From positions 67,001 through 131,000 of the forward strand of contig NC_090151.1 of assembly GCF_017916325.1 (NCBI RefSeq): DNA of 64,000 nucleotides, read 5' to 3'. The notes under the pieces are model-generated. The model was not told the origin of the DNA, searched no databases, and worked only from the letters and a program-made list of their open reading frames with translations. Origin of the DNA: Leishmania martiniquensis (lineage: Eukaryota; Euglenozoa; Kinetoplastea; Trypanosomatida; Trypanosomatidae). Shown piece after piece: positions 10,954-20,941 of the stretch (positions are counted from its first letter, which is position 1; every line of letters starts with the position of its first letter). Both the position numbers and the translations under genes were made by a program.

Positions 10954-11269
10954 TGGAATTCACGCGGACACTGCAGCTGTCATGCGTGCCCGCGGAAAGC
11001 TCCTGCTCAACGCGGTCGTCCACTGACCATCGCATGTTCTCCTCGCCGAAGAGTGCATAGCACTCCTGCTGCGCGCCACTGATAAAATCGAGCAGATCGG
11101 TGTACGCCTCCACATGTTCATCTAAAGCTGTGGTTTCGCGGTCCTCGAAGGAGCCTGCAGAGTACGGGTGCGGCTGGTGCCTCAGCTTTTCCTTGTGCGC
11201 CGCAGCGTCGTAGCGGAGCAGGGTCTTCGGCAGACGGAGGTGCACCACCTGCAGTAGTGCGTTCTCCAT
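10874..11269 (-). CDS. Small hypothetical protein, probably 5' part of a frameshifted gene
   Basis: The annotated frame gives 131 residues starting MENALLQVVHL. I do not recognise a family. The N-terminal 100 residues have balanced composition and helical segments (EHVEAYTDLLDFISGAQQ near 51-68), so the frame looks coding. The last 27 residues are Gly/Asp/Arg-rich and end in a basic HKRKRLQA that could pass for a nuclear signal. Over that same stretch a different frame has much better codon usage. I therefore suspect a frame change around 10950-10960 and a real protein extending leftward. It sits between the PRL phosphatase and the carrier in the same transcription unit. No function is assigned. 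Confidence 0.55.
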   Translation of the reverse strand: MENALLQVVHLRLPKTLLRYDAAAHKEKLRHQPHPYSAGSFEDRETTALDEHVEAYTDLLDFISGAQQECYALFGEENMRWSVDDRVEQELSAGTHDSCSVRVNSSEWSEGDGDDTQGSGAAPHKRKRLQA

Positions 11270-12592
11270 CGGCGTCTCTGGGATCGGAGAGAGGGAGAGA
11301 AGAAATTGGTGTATCTGTGTGTGTGTGTGAAAGTGAGAGCGCGCGCGCACGAGAGGGCGAAGGGCCTGCGCACTCTTCCGCTAACGTCTCGGTGCAGACA
11401 GAGACACCGTTGACGGACAGTTCGGAGGCGTCACAGCAACGCACCGGCGCTCAACTCTTTCGTGCAGGCGATCGATGACCGTACGGAATGCCCGCAGGGG
11501 CGGTGCAAAGAATGGGGGGCGACACGCACTCAAGCGAGAGAGCGCAGAGAGAGAGAGAAAGAGCGCAAGTGCGCGTACGCGGAGAGAGTAAGAATGATGT
11601 GCACGAGCACGGTCGGGCATCTGCATCTGGAGCATTACCTCAACCTTACACGCACGTGGCGAACGGCACCTGCTCCCTTGGCAGGAGTACAACAACAGGG
11701 AACAGCGAAAAGGTGCTGAAAGCAAGCTAGGCACCGGCCTGTCTCTCCTTGGCAGTCGAGCCCCGCCAGTAGGAGCGTTGCTCCTGTGGCCACCTCCTGG
11801 CTCCCTCGATGTGCGGCACGTATGCTTCACTGCGAGTACCCTTTTTCTCGCCCTACTCGGTAGGTCCCTTATCCATCTCCCTTTCTGTGTTTGCGTGGGT
11901 GTGTCTCCTTCTGAGGCGCCGTCTGCCGTTACGTTCTTAGAATGTGTCGCTGTCCCCGTTCCGCTTCGTTAACGGTCGCTTCCGCCTGGCAGCGGCGAAG
12001 GCATTTAGGGGGCGTAGGGAGGGAAAGGGGAGGGGGGCAGAGGACACCCGGGCCATCCAAGACAAGAGGGGGTCCCTCAAAATAGACGGCGGCCGATTTG
12101 AGGAGCGGAGAAACAGCGGGAGCCGTTGGTGCGGCTCCGGTGTAAGCGAGCGAGAGGGACAGGGAAATGCGGGGGGAGGGAGGGGAGGGGGGCCGGTTCT
12201 TACATGATGGATAGCACAGGCGCCATCACAAGCCGTCACTTAGTGCGGACAGAAGCCTTCAGACACGCGAACCAGAGAGAGAGGAGCGGCGGGAGAGCCG
12301 CACAAAAACACGCGCTTACACACGGGCGAACACAGAAAAAGAAGGAGACAAGTGAGACGAAGGGGGGAAGACCCCTCGAGGAAGCGGCACAACACCGCAG
12401 CACCAGTGAGTGAGGGTAGGGTGGAGTGTCACGGCAAGACGTGGCACACAGACAAGCGCCTACCTTTGGGAGAAAAAAGACGGCGGCGAGGAACGCAAGC
12501 GAGCCCTCCTCTACGATGTATCTTGCGGGCTTCCGCCACAGGCGGGTGCCTGCGCCCTCAGCGCGGCCCTCCATATGCCTTCCCGCTGGCAC
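11270..12592. other. Intergenic: 3'UTR of PRL phosphatase and upstream of the small gene
   Basis: There is no supported gene. Purine tracts on the plus strand (about 11527-11570 and 12000-12040) would be pyrimidine tracts in the transcript. The GT run at 11317-11330 is a microsatellite. Possible frames on both strands are low-complexity. Confidence 0.55.
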
Positions 12593-13120
12593 TTACATGA
12601 CCACACAGCCCCCACCTTGGTGGCGACGTCGGTACTTGATGAGCCACTGCATCTGCATCTGATTTATGGCACCCTTTCGCTTTTCGCGGATCAGCGCGAT
12701 GGCGTCGAGCGCAGGTACGTTGCCGTACTCCACAAGCGCCAGCGCCACCAAAATCGGTGCGCGGCCCAGGCCCGCAACGCAATGCACACCGATAGTCGGC
12801 GGGGCCGCGGACGGGTTCTTCTGCTGAAGCGTCAGCTCCGCATCGAGTAACTTAAGCCAATTTTCAAGAGCCGCGCGCGTCGGCGGCGCGCCGTCGTCGA
12901 ACGGCCAGCTGTGGACGTCAATGCCACCGCTCTTCATGAGTGTGGCGTCATAGGTTGGGCCGCAGACACGCACCAAGTGATGCACGTGGCGGCGCTGCAG
13001 CTCCTTGATGTACGACGGAAGGTTGCTCGGGGACGGTGCGTCGAGGATGAGGAAGTGGAACAGCACCTTCGACGGCTGCTGCGGGTCGTGGCAGTCGATC
13101 AGCGTACTGTTGATCTCCAT
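12593..13120 (-). CDS. PRL-type protein tyrosine phosphatase (PTP4A family), prenylated
   Basis: The protein has 175 residues from MEINSTLIDC; the open upstream extension is UTR-like. It aligns along its length with PRL/PTP4A phosphatases: FLILDAPSPSNLPSYIKEL (23-41), the general-acid loop WPFDDGAPP (72-80), and the P-loop HCVAGLGRAP at 113-122, with nucleophile C114 and R120. EKRKGAIN follows near 146-153. The Ala before the Pro of the P-loop is characteristic of PRLs. The C-terminus is a basic YRRRH stretch followed by CVVM, a CAAX box predicting farnesylation and membrane attachment. Leishmania PRL-1 has been described as a secreted phosphatase linked to survival in macrophages. That this copy is that orthologue is inference. 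A paralogue lies at 20942-21472, with ELP3b between them. Confidence 0.93.
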   Translation of the reverse strand: MEINSTLIDCHDPQQPSKVLFHFLILDAPSPSNLPSYIKELQRRHVHHLVRVCGPTYDATLMKSGGIDVHSWPFDDGAPPTRAALENWLKLLDAELTLQQKNPSAAPPTIGVHCVAGLGRAPILVALALVEYGNVPALDAIALIREKRKGAINQMQMQWLIKYRRRHQGGGCVVM

Positions 13121-13172
13121 GATGGGTGCGGCTCCCCTGGTTCGCGCGTGTGTGCCAGTGAAAGAGCAAGCG

Positions 13173-13234
13173 CTCAGAATTAAGGAAGGCAAGGGTTCAG
13201 GGCCGGGGGAGGGGAGAAGAGGGAGAAGAAAGAT
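13173..13234 (-). promoter_or_regulatory. Candidate trans-splice acceptor for PRL phosphatase
   Basis: On the transcribed strand a C/T-rich tract (complement of 13204-13234) is followed by the first AG at the complement of 13173-13174, about 53 bases before the start codon. Polypyrimidine tract, then AG, then a short 5'UTR is the usual trypanosomatid arrangement for spliced-leader addition. Exact use of this AG is inferred. Confidence 0.5.
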
Positions 13235-14593
13235 GCAGTGAAGCAAAAAAATCTTCTCCGAGTCTCTTCTGTCTCTCTCTTGAAGCGAACAGCCCCTCTC
13301 GACCACAACACGCACGCTGATGGCGTCCTCTGGTCGCGGTAGGGACTCCGTTACGCGCAAACGCCTCTGCTTCTTTCAGCGCGGTGGTATGCAGCGCTCA
13401 GACGCGTATGCACCGGCGCAGCGGACACAAACAGAAGGAGAGCCAAGGTAGCCACACACAAAAAAAATGAAGAGTAGCCGGCCCGACGGAAAATATGTAA
13501 GAGAGGGGGGAGATGGAGGGAGGGGGAGCGCAGAGAAATCAGAGTGGTCAACCCGCCAGTGCAGATACACAAACAGTGACGAAAAGGACGTCTGTATGAC
13601 ACACCGTCCCCGACGAAGAAAAGGTGGGCCAAAAAAAAAAGGGCGCAGTGCGCATAAAAAATCTCAGACGACTAGAAGCGCACGCACACAGCCAAAGTGA
13701 GAGAGTTCGTGAAGACGGCCGCGTGCCGCTTCTGACACGACATCAACGGCGCTGGACGCGAGTTCGACGCGAAAGCGCAGACGAGAGGCGGAGGGGGAGG
13801 AGATATGGAGGCCGAAAAAACAATTAGGGCAGTACTGTTGACAAAGTATGTGTGGCGAAAGCGTTAGGCGTCCCTGGAAAGCGTGTGTGTGTGTGCGTGT
13901 GCGCGCCAGTCTGCCTGCACGTCTTGGGTGCGCCGATATGCCTGCCGTGCCCTTTTTTGGTTCCTCGGCAAGCCCAAGGTACTCACATATCAGCGAGAGC
14001 GAACAGCCGGAGCGTGTATCGGAGCCGAACAACGGATGCACGCATGTACGTATTGTGCTGCTGTCGCCACTGTGTCCCGTGCCCACGCGTTGACGCAGAC
14101 GTCACTCCCAGAAACGCCAGATGGCTGTCAAGAAGGGGAAGCGCTTCAAAGTTCCTTCGCTTGAATTCGGGGGAGAGCGAGACCGAAACGCAGCGGTACA
14201 CGTCGGTAACTACGCGCCTAATGAAACCTCTACGAGTTTTACGGTGTCTTAAAGAAAGATTAACGGCACTTATCGGGAGCCGACCTGCGCGTCTACGCCT
14301 TCACGAGTCTTAAAGAAAACAATATTGAGGGCGGAATGTGTGTTCGTGTCCTTTGGCGGGCGTCCGTCCACTTCCTCTCTTCGCGTTCGCGTCTTACGTG
14401 CGTTTTGTTTTTTTTTCTGGTCTCTCGCCGAGTGGGGAGAAAACGACCGACAGCGAAGTGCGTTCGTTTGGGGAGGGGGATGGGGGACGCAGAGAGAGAG
14501 AGAGCAACGGCAACGTGCTGCTCTTCTATGTGCAATCAGCAAAGCGGCTGGTGCACCTGCAAGTGTATGTGTGTGTGGGTGTGGGTGTGTGTG

Positions 14594-14626
14594 ATGGGAT
14601 GGGATGGGATGGGATGGGGTGGGGGG
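14594..14626 (+). repeat. GGGAT tandem array with G-quadruplex potential
   Basis: Four ATGGG units in tandem run into GGGGTGGGGGG. The plus strand therefore has at least five closely spaced runs of three or more G with one- or two-base loops, satisfying the usual G-quadruplex pattern. It lies in the presumed 3'UTR of ELP3b, so the transcript itself carries the C-rich strand. Confidence 0.8.
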
Positions 14627-15400
14627 TGAACGTCCTCGACGGAGAGAGGGACAAGCAATGCGAGCAAGAGATAAGCCGGGCGGACAAGATCGTTCGTTGT
14701 GTGTGGATGACGTGCGGCTGCGAAGAGGCAAGACAGGAAATTCTGGCGAGACAACGTTTCACGACGGAGCGATCGTGACGTGAAGAAGCGCACATGTTCG
14801 TGTGGTCGAGAGGTATGGAGATGTGCACAAAGGGGAGTCGACAATCGTCGAGCGGGAGAGAGAAAAAGGCAGCGTAATGGTGCAAGCAGTGGGACCGCAA
14901 CAGCAGCAAGGCCCACAGCTGACGAAGGCGCGGCTCTGCTGGGCAATATACTAACAACGTCAATGCATACAACTAAACTGCTGGAGGTAGGCAGATCAGA
15001 TGACGCAGATTCCTGCGCCAGTCGGCCTTCATATCCGCAATCACTTTTTTTTCACTCTGCCGCCTCCATCCCACCCCCCGTCCGCACGGTGCCTTCAGCA
15101 CATGTAGTGCACTTCGTTGGGGGGGAGGAGCGGCAGCAGCAGGCGCGTTCCGCAGCGGCTGACGAGCGGAAGCGCTCCCCCCATTCCTACCGCAAAGTGT
15201 GCCCTGGGCAAGTTGGGATGTGGTGATGCACTGCTGTAACGCAACGCCGCCTTTTAGTCGATTCGGTTACGCCTTCGGTCGCACGTTTCTTATGAATTCT
15301 TACGAAAACACTCACCGTCAGCACCAACACCGACCTCTCCTCGGCACCCCACAAACTACAGCAAGACCAGTCGTGAAAGCTCACCAAAGCGCTGCACAAA

Positions 15401-17692
15401 TCACGCGCTTGGCGCTGCTGCTCGAGCACGCTCTTCCGTGCCGCTCTTCTGTTCCTGATGCTCCTCCTCACGGTCACGCTTTCGCGTTGGCCACCACTGC
15501 GCCACACTAATGCGCAGCTGGCTGTACCACGCAGCTGCGTGCGTCCAAAGCGAGGCGGCCGTGGCTACGCCGAGGGGGGACGCCTCCCCCGCAATCGGCG
15601 ATGCTGCTGCCGAGCGCTTTTCCACGACTCGCCGCAGCAGCGCCTCGTCACGCTCGATCGAAAAATCCAGTGGCGCAGTCTCGAGGGTGGTGGTGCGGGC
15701 GCCCGTCACCGCGTCCGCCACCCCGGCAATGCTCTTCACGAGAAAGCCGCCACGGTGGGGTGCAAGCAATCGGTAGCCGTGGCGCTTGTAATAACCACGG
15801 GCACCTACGCCGCTGATGACGGCGATGTGACTGTACCCTTCCGCCATGGCGATGGCCTCGGCGCGCTCCAGAAGGCGCTGGCCAATGCCGGTGTGCTGCG
15901 CGGCCGGTGCACGCGCACCACCCGCCCCCTCCACGTAGGTGGGCAAGAGGTTGCCGTAGACGTGCAGCTCTCGGATGAGGGCGCATGGTACGAGCTCGCT
16001 GAAGGGCGTCTCCCAGTTGCGAATGTTCAGCCGCAGGCGCAGAAAGCCCAAGATCGTCGCGTCCTCTGTCGGCATCTCGACTGACAGAAACACCTCCGTG
16101 CCCTCACTCGCCTCGTAGCGCCGCTCCTGCAGGATGGCCGACTTGAGCTTCTCCGCGACTGCTTTGTCACCTTTGACTTCGCGGCACCGAATGCAGCGGC
16201 AGCGATCCCCGCGTTCGCGCAGCATGTGCGCGAGCAGCTGCCGGAGGTTTGCCACCTCCACGCCGGCAAGAATGTAGTCCACCGGGATGTCTCGGATGAC
16301 GCGGTTGATACGGATCCACGGGTGCACGCGTGCCTTGGCGTAGAGCAGCACGTCGATCAAGCTCTCCAGGCCGTATGGCCTGTACTTGCCGTCCTTATAC
16401 CACTGCTCGATCACCGAGAAGGGCGTCGTTTGGCATGGGTATATCTTCCACTGGTCCGCCTGGAGGTACGGAGACGCGAGTACGTCATCGAACATGGCCT
16501 TGTCAATGGCAGGGCTTGCACCGGGCAGGTCTGGCATGAGATGGATGTCCACCTTAAAGCAGCTGTCCTTCAGCAGCTTGATAGCGTTGGCCGTGTCCTC
16601 GCGAGTACACTGGCGGTTCACAAGAGCGAGGATGCCATCGTCTGTGTGTTGCACACCGAGCTGCACCCGAGTGCAGCCAAGCCGTCGCAGCTCCACGAGC
16701 ATCTCCGGGTTGATGGTGTCTGGTCGAGTCTCCAGCGTCACACCGATTATCTTGCAGTGCGCAGACTCGTTTAGCAGCTGCTCCTGCAGCAAGTCCAGCG
16801 GTGGCCGTCGCGGCGCCTGCGGGGGGTCGAACATAGTATTTGCCGCATAGAAAAGGTCGCGGATGAAGCGCTCACGGTATAGACGCGGGTAGCTCTCCCA
16901 GGTGCCGCCAAGGACGAGCAGCTCCACTTTGTCGGCTGGGTGGCCGATGGCCAAGAGAGAGCGGACGCGCTCTTCAAACTGGCGGCAGGGGTCGAACTGG
17001 AGGCGGTTAGCCCGCCGCACTCCCGGTTCGTTCAGCAAGTAGCTGCGCGGCTGGCCCGGCTCGTTGGGACAGTAGTAGCAGTTCCATTGGCAGCTAAAGT
17101 TTTGCCCGTCCGGGTAGGCGGAGGTGAACACGGTAACGACAAGCACTCCAGACTGACTGCGGGGGGCCTTGGAGACGAGGTAGCGCTCCAGCATTGGACA
17201 CCCCATCGGCGTCTTTTCAGTGGGGCTCGGCGAGGTGCCAGGCGCAGACATTTTCGGCGGAGGTGCGACGTTCTCTATGTCCGGAAGAAGAGGAGCAGCG
17301 CCCGCAGCAGAAGGAGCGTCAGGAGAGCTTTGCCCCTTCTGGAGCAGCGACGCCGGCGCATCAGCACCGGTCTCAGCTAGCACGGCCTCATGCAGCAGAC
17401 GCTTATATCCTGCCAGCAGCAGCGACTTTTTGAACACGCGGCGATATTTTTTTTGAAGTTGACGCTGCACCCTTTCCACATCCGCATCGCACTGCGGCTT
17501 CGTTGCTACGATGTCACGGACAAAGCGCGACGCCTCCTCCACATCAGCGGTGGAAAAGTCGTTCGGGTCCGGCTCATGCAGGAGACGTTCCAGCGTCGGA
17601 AGGTTAGAAAGCTTATTCTCGATCCGCTTCCGGTCCGCCTGCGATAGCGTCTCGAGCGGCGCCCCGTCCTCTGCGTCGCTATCAGAAGACAT
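15401..17692 (-). CDS. ELP3b: Elongator-like protein 3b, radical SAM and acetyltransferase
   Basis: The protein has 763 residues and the Elp3 domain order: an N-terminal helical tRNA-binding region (20-105), a radical-SAM domain with C201-x3-C205-x2-C208 (CQWNCYYCP), and a C-terminal GNAT domain. ETRPDTIN (321-328) and VQLGVQHTDDGIL (343-355) are Elp3 core motifs. The CRCIRCREV segment (498-506) and RELHVYG (574-580) lead into the acetyl-CoA site, with GIGQRLLERAE and VISGVGARGYYKRHGY. Elp3 acetylates the wobble uridine of tRNA. Kinetoplastids have two versions, and in Trypanosoma brucei ELP3b has been linked to nucleolar control of rDNA transcription. Assignment to 3b rests on the long C-terminal extension (about 670-763, with a Trp-rich segment then Arg/Glu) and remembered synteny. 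The start is the first Met of the frame. Confidence 0.92.
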   Translation of the reverse strand: MSSDSDAEDGAPLETLSQADRKRIENKLSNLPTLERLLHEPDPNDFSTADVEEASRFVRDIVATKPQCDADVERVQRQLQKKYRRVFKKSLLLAGYKRLLHEAVLAETGADAPASLLQKGQSSPDAPSAAGAAPLLPDIENVAPPPKMSAPGTSPSPTEKTPMGCPMLERYLVSKAPRSQSGVLVVTVFTSAYPDGQNFSCQWNCYYCPNEPGQPRSYLLNEPGVRRANRLQFDPCRQFEERVRSLLAIGHPADKVELLVLGGTWESYPRLYRERFIRDLFYAANTMFDPPQAPRRPPLDLLQEQLLNESAHCKIIGVTLETRPDTINPEMLVELRRLGCTRVQLGVQHTDDGILALVNRQCTREDTANAIKLLKDSCFKVDIHLMPDLPGASPAIDKAMFDDVLASPYLQADQWKIYPCQTTPFSVIEQWYKDGKYRPYGLESLIDVLLYAKARVHPWIRINRVIRDIPVDYILAGVEVANLRQLLAHMLRERGDRCRCIRCREVKGDKAVAEKLKSAILQERRYEASEGTEVFLSVEMPTEDATILGFLRLRLNIRNWETPFSELVPCALIRELHVYGNLLPTYVEGAGGARAPAAQHTGIGQRLLERAEAIAMAEGYSHIAVISGVGARGYYKRHGYRLLAPHRGGFLVKSIAGVADAVTGARTTTLETAPLDFSIERDEALLRRVVEKRSAAASPIAGEASPLGVATAASLWTHAAAWYSQLRISVAQWWPTRKRDREEEHQEQKSGTEERARAAAPSA

Positions 17693-17987
17693 AGCAAACT
17701 GCGGCGAGATGCAAAATTAGAAACGGAAGCGAGACGGATTGAAGGCGGCCGGAAGTGCCCAGTCTCACCGCACAGAGTGGCACACGCCCCCGGCGTGCGA
17801 CGCGAGACGCTCCGGTCTCGGATGCCTTCGATCCCTCGTCTTTGACTCCTTCGCCCGCGATACAGCGACGTCCTCCGCGGCGAGACCCCACACACACACA
17901 CACGTGTGCGTCTTTAAGCGGCAACGGTAGTAATAGACTTGAACGAACGCGGGCGGGTACCCCTTTTTTGCGCGCGTGCCGGTCCCC

Positions 17988-18043
17988 CTTGTCCAAGCAG
18001 CAGAGAGCCGAGAAGAGGAGGGAAGGGGAAGGGGGGAAGAAAC
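17988..18043 (-). promoter_or_regulatory. Candidate trans-splice acceptor for ELP3b
   Basis: The transcript reads through a long pyrimidine tract (complement of about 18007-18043). The first AG after the tract and a short CTGCTTGG spacer is near the complement of 17988-17989. This gives a 5'UTR of roughly 296 bases. Inferred from pattern only. Confidence 0.4.
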
Positions 18044-18619
18044 TTCAACGCACGTCACAGGAGTATCCGCCTCGAAAAGGAGCGATGAGCCACTAATGGG
18101 CCATACACGCGTTTCTAAAGCACCGAGTGGGCGGTGGTTTGTCTGCCGAGCACGGCCTCGTGCGGTTCCCTCAAAGCTCACCGACGTCACATGGCGCGAC
18201 GCGAAGCAGGCCGCCACGAATAAAAAGGCGCTGAGAGTATTCGGCGCCGTTCTGCTCACTGCAGAAACTACATGGACTGACTTTTTTTTGCTCAACGCAG
18301 GCGCTATTCTCTGCTGGCAGTTTCCTCTGCAGCCCGAGTATCAACAACGTCGTCGAAGCGAAGGAAGCGGGCAGGGAGTGAGCACCCACGCAAGCGTGCA
18401 TGTGGCGGTTTCAATGAAAGCCGATGCCCACCCTTTACCTATAGGTTTCTTGGCATTAGCGATCCCCCATGCCCTCTTCAAGAACACGCCACACCCCGCA
18501 GCCACCACATTCACGCGGCTGCGCATCGGTCCGTTCCCAATCGCGGGCTGAGAAAAAAGAGAAATCAGGCGTGTACGCATGGATATACACAGGCTGCTTG
18601 AAGACATTAACAGTCCCGC

Positions 18620-19085
18620 TGCAACCGCACTCCCACTACGTCGCCCGCCACACAACGCAGCGCACGTGTCGAGCGCCACGCCGCGCAGCCCCGTCTCCGG
18701 AGCGGCACATGCTCTCCGCACCAGTGGCCAGAGTGAGGGCCGGGCGGGATGCGCACCAGTGTCACGCCGACACCCCGCCCTCCGTACCGATCGCGCACAC
18801 GTGGGCACCGTCGCAGTCCCATGCACGGCCTCGCCACCGACAGGCATAGCCGATACACCGCCCTGCATGCCCTCCGCCCCCCCCACCCACTCACCCACCC
18901 ACCGGCACCCACATCCAGAGACACTCTGTAGGAGCTCGGCCCGATTCCCAGCACCAGCGGAGCTGGCATGGCGTGGGCAGGGGAATGGTGAGGGCGGAGG
19001 AGGAAATCTGTGATCACGGCTCCCCCCTGCAGAGCGAGGCACTCTACACCGCCCCCCTCCCCCACCTCGAGATGTGCGCCTCGCA
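18620..19085 (+). repeat. Dispersed repeat copy B (young, SIDER-like)
   Basis: This is the longest copy. Positions 18620-18992 match copy A (3101-3473), and 18646-19085 match the inverted copy C (29225-29663), with only two or three substitutions visible in each comparison. About 50 bases after the match an A-rich stretch (19136-19158) could be a retroposon poly-A tail in this orientation. The repeat lies in the presumed 3'UTR of the second PRL phosphatase. Confidence 0.78.
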
Positions 19086-20941
19086 TACGGGGCGGTCAGT
19101 GTGTGCGCCGCGCCGTCATGAGGATTAGCAGGACAACGAAAAAAGCAAAAAGAAAAGCGATGCGAGCCTGAGGGCTGCACAAAGAGGAACGAAGGCGACG
19201 GTGGTCAAGTGGGACATGCGCAGCGCCCAAGCCACCTCCGAGGGGACCATTCCGAAGGAAAGGGGAATACGAATGACATGTGAGTACGTGCTCCCTCAGA
19301 TGATCACCTTAACACTTTTAACATCCTAAATGGCGTGCAAATGAGCGTGCGAGAGTGCATGAGCTGCTGCGCAGACATGGGACAAAAAAGGTGGCGTGAG
19401 ACAGAAAATGCGCGCACAAGTGAGGCGGCAAAAGTGTTCGCGCCTTTAGCACAGCAAAGGCGACACGCGATCCCCACGCGCGCGCTCGCCTGCGCGGCAA
19501 AAGTCCAGCAGCACAGGATAACAGCGACGACGGAAAAACAAAAACGCAGAAGGCGTCAGTGATTCAGTGGAGAAATCGTCGACGCGGCCCGAAGCGGCTA
19601 CGGAGAACCTTTTCTTCCTCTTAACAGACAAACACACGACGAGAAATGCAGTCGGAAACGGTGGCAACAGCGCGCACGTCAACAGCCCCACGCGCGAGAG
19701 CAGCAGCGAGACATCTTCTCTTTGAGGGGTCCATTGGAACAAAGGGGGGAGGAGGGGGGCTGCAAGAGAGGGGGAGGAGGACAGCAGCGCTAAAAAAAAA
19801 CATGTGCCCCTTCAGCGAGATCTGGGTCAGGAGCACCACAGCGTTGTCGCGCACGAGCCAGTCGACGCTGCTCCTCGTTTTCCCGTTAACCCAAGGTCCC
19901 TCCCCTGTAGTGTCATTTATAAACACGCGAAGAAACGTCATGCACAGACGCCCCGCACCTCATCACCTCCCCCCCGCACACACACACACGCCCTCTCTTA
20001 CATCATGGCTATGCTGCAGCAAAGGTGCAGTCAGGACGGTGTGATGGCGCCTCAGGCCAATGCCACCCCACCGCGCGTGCGGAGCAGTCTGAGGTGCGAG
20101 ACTGCCGTCCAACACTGCCGCAACTACACCAAAGCAGAAAGAGAAATGAAAAAAAAAAAGAAACGGACAAATAAAAGCAGCAGTTGGCGAATGCGTCGTA
20201 CCTCTCGCGTCGTCGAGGCTATGCGCACAGAGAGCGTGTGAAGACACAGCGGCACGCCTGCCGTGCTCAAATACAGTCTAAGCCTCTACGACGTCATTAA
20301 ACAGTCTGCACCTGTGCCCATTAGAGGCAGACGGGGGAGGGGGAGACGGCCAAGAGCCGGCATCCCCCTCCCCATAGACAGAGCACTGGACCCCGATGAT
20401 GCCATGCGGACGTGACGGGAGCCATTAGAGAAGCTGTCACAAAACATGGGGTAAAGCAACCAAAGCCCACACACAGGCACGCATGCAATCCTGGAGAGAG
20501 GCGCAGAGAGACGTGTGCAGTGTCGGCCGCCCTGGCGCACCCTCCCTATCATGAAGGAAACCAAATGTCGGTGCACACAAATTTATTCGTGGGGTCAAGC
20601 ACGCGGAGCGCAAGAAAAAAAAACGCACTGCGACTGAAGCGCGAGGTGAGTCACAGAGATTCATTCTAATAGAGAGGGAGGGAGAGCGTACGCTGGAGAA
20701 CGAAGGGAAGGGGGCAGGGGTTAGTCTGAGCAACGCACTCCATCTTTCAGCGCTTCCTTGCTATAATAGCTGCTTCTGTGTCACCTTCTCCCCCGCCTCC
20801 ACACATGCGCTTCCTCCGTCACGACCTCCCCCCCACCCTCCCTTCCTCCTCCCGTGATGCGCTCACCGAGGCGGTTATCCACAGCACCAAGAGCCCGTCA
20901 AAAGCGCAGGCCTAAGGCGGCCTCGCCGCCCTCGCACTTCT

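Larger units (their letters stand above)
13121..15400. other. Intergenic 2.3 kb between PRL phosphatase and ELP3b
   Basis: There is no convincing gene. It holds a splice-acceptor-like tract just upstream of the PRL gene (13204-13234), a GT run at 13883-13900, and a GGGAT array at 14594-14626. The rest is mixed sequence, presumed 3'UTR of ELP3b. A plus-strand frame near 13852-14313 and a minus frame at 13664-14086 were inspected and look non-coding. Confidence 0.55.
17693..20941. other. Intergenic 3.2 kb with repeat copy B
   Basis: This lies between the ELP3b start and the stop of the second PRL phosphatase. A pyrimidine tract on the transcript (complement of about 18007-18043) suits an ELP3b splice acceptor. 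Repeat copy B lies at 18620-19085 and is followed by an A-rich stretch at 19136-19158. CA runs occur at 17889-17905 and 19975-19988. No gene is supported. Confidence 0.6.

Noticed and set aside
14594..14626. GGGAT array as telomere-like sequence
   Set aside because: The unit is not TTAGGG and the array is internal and short.
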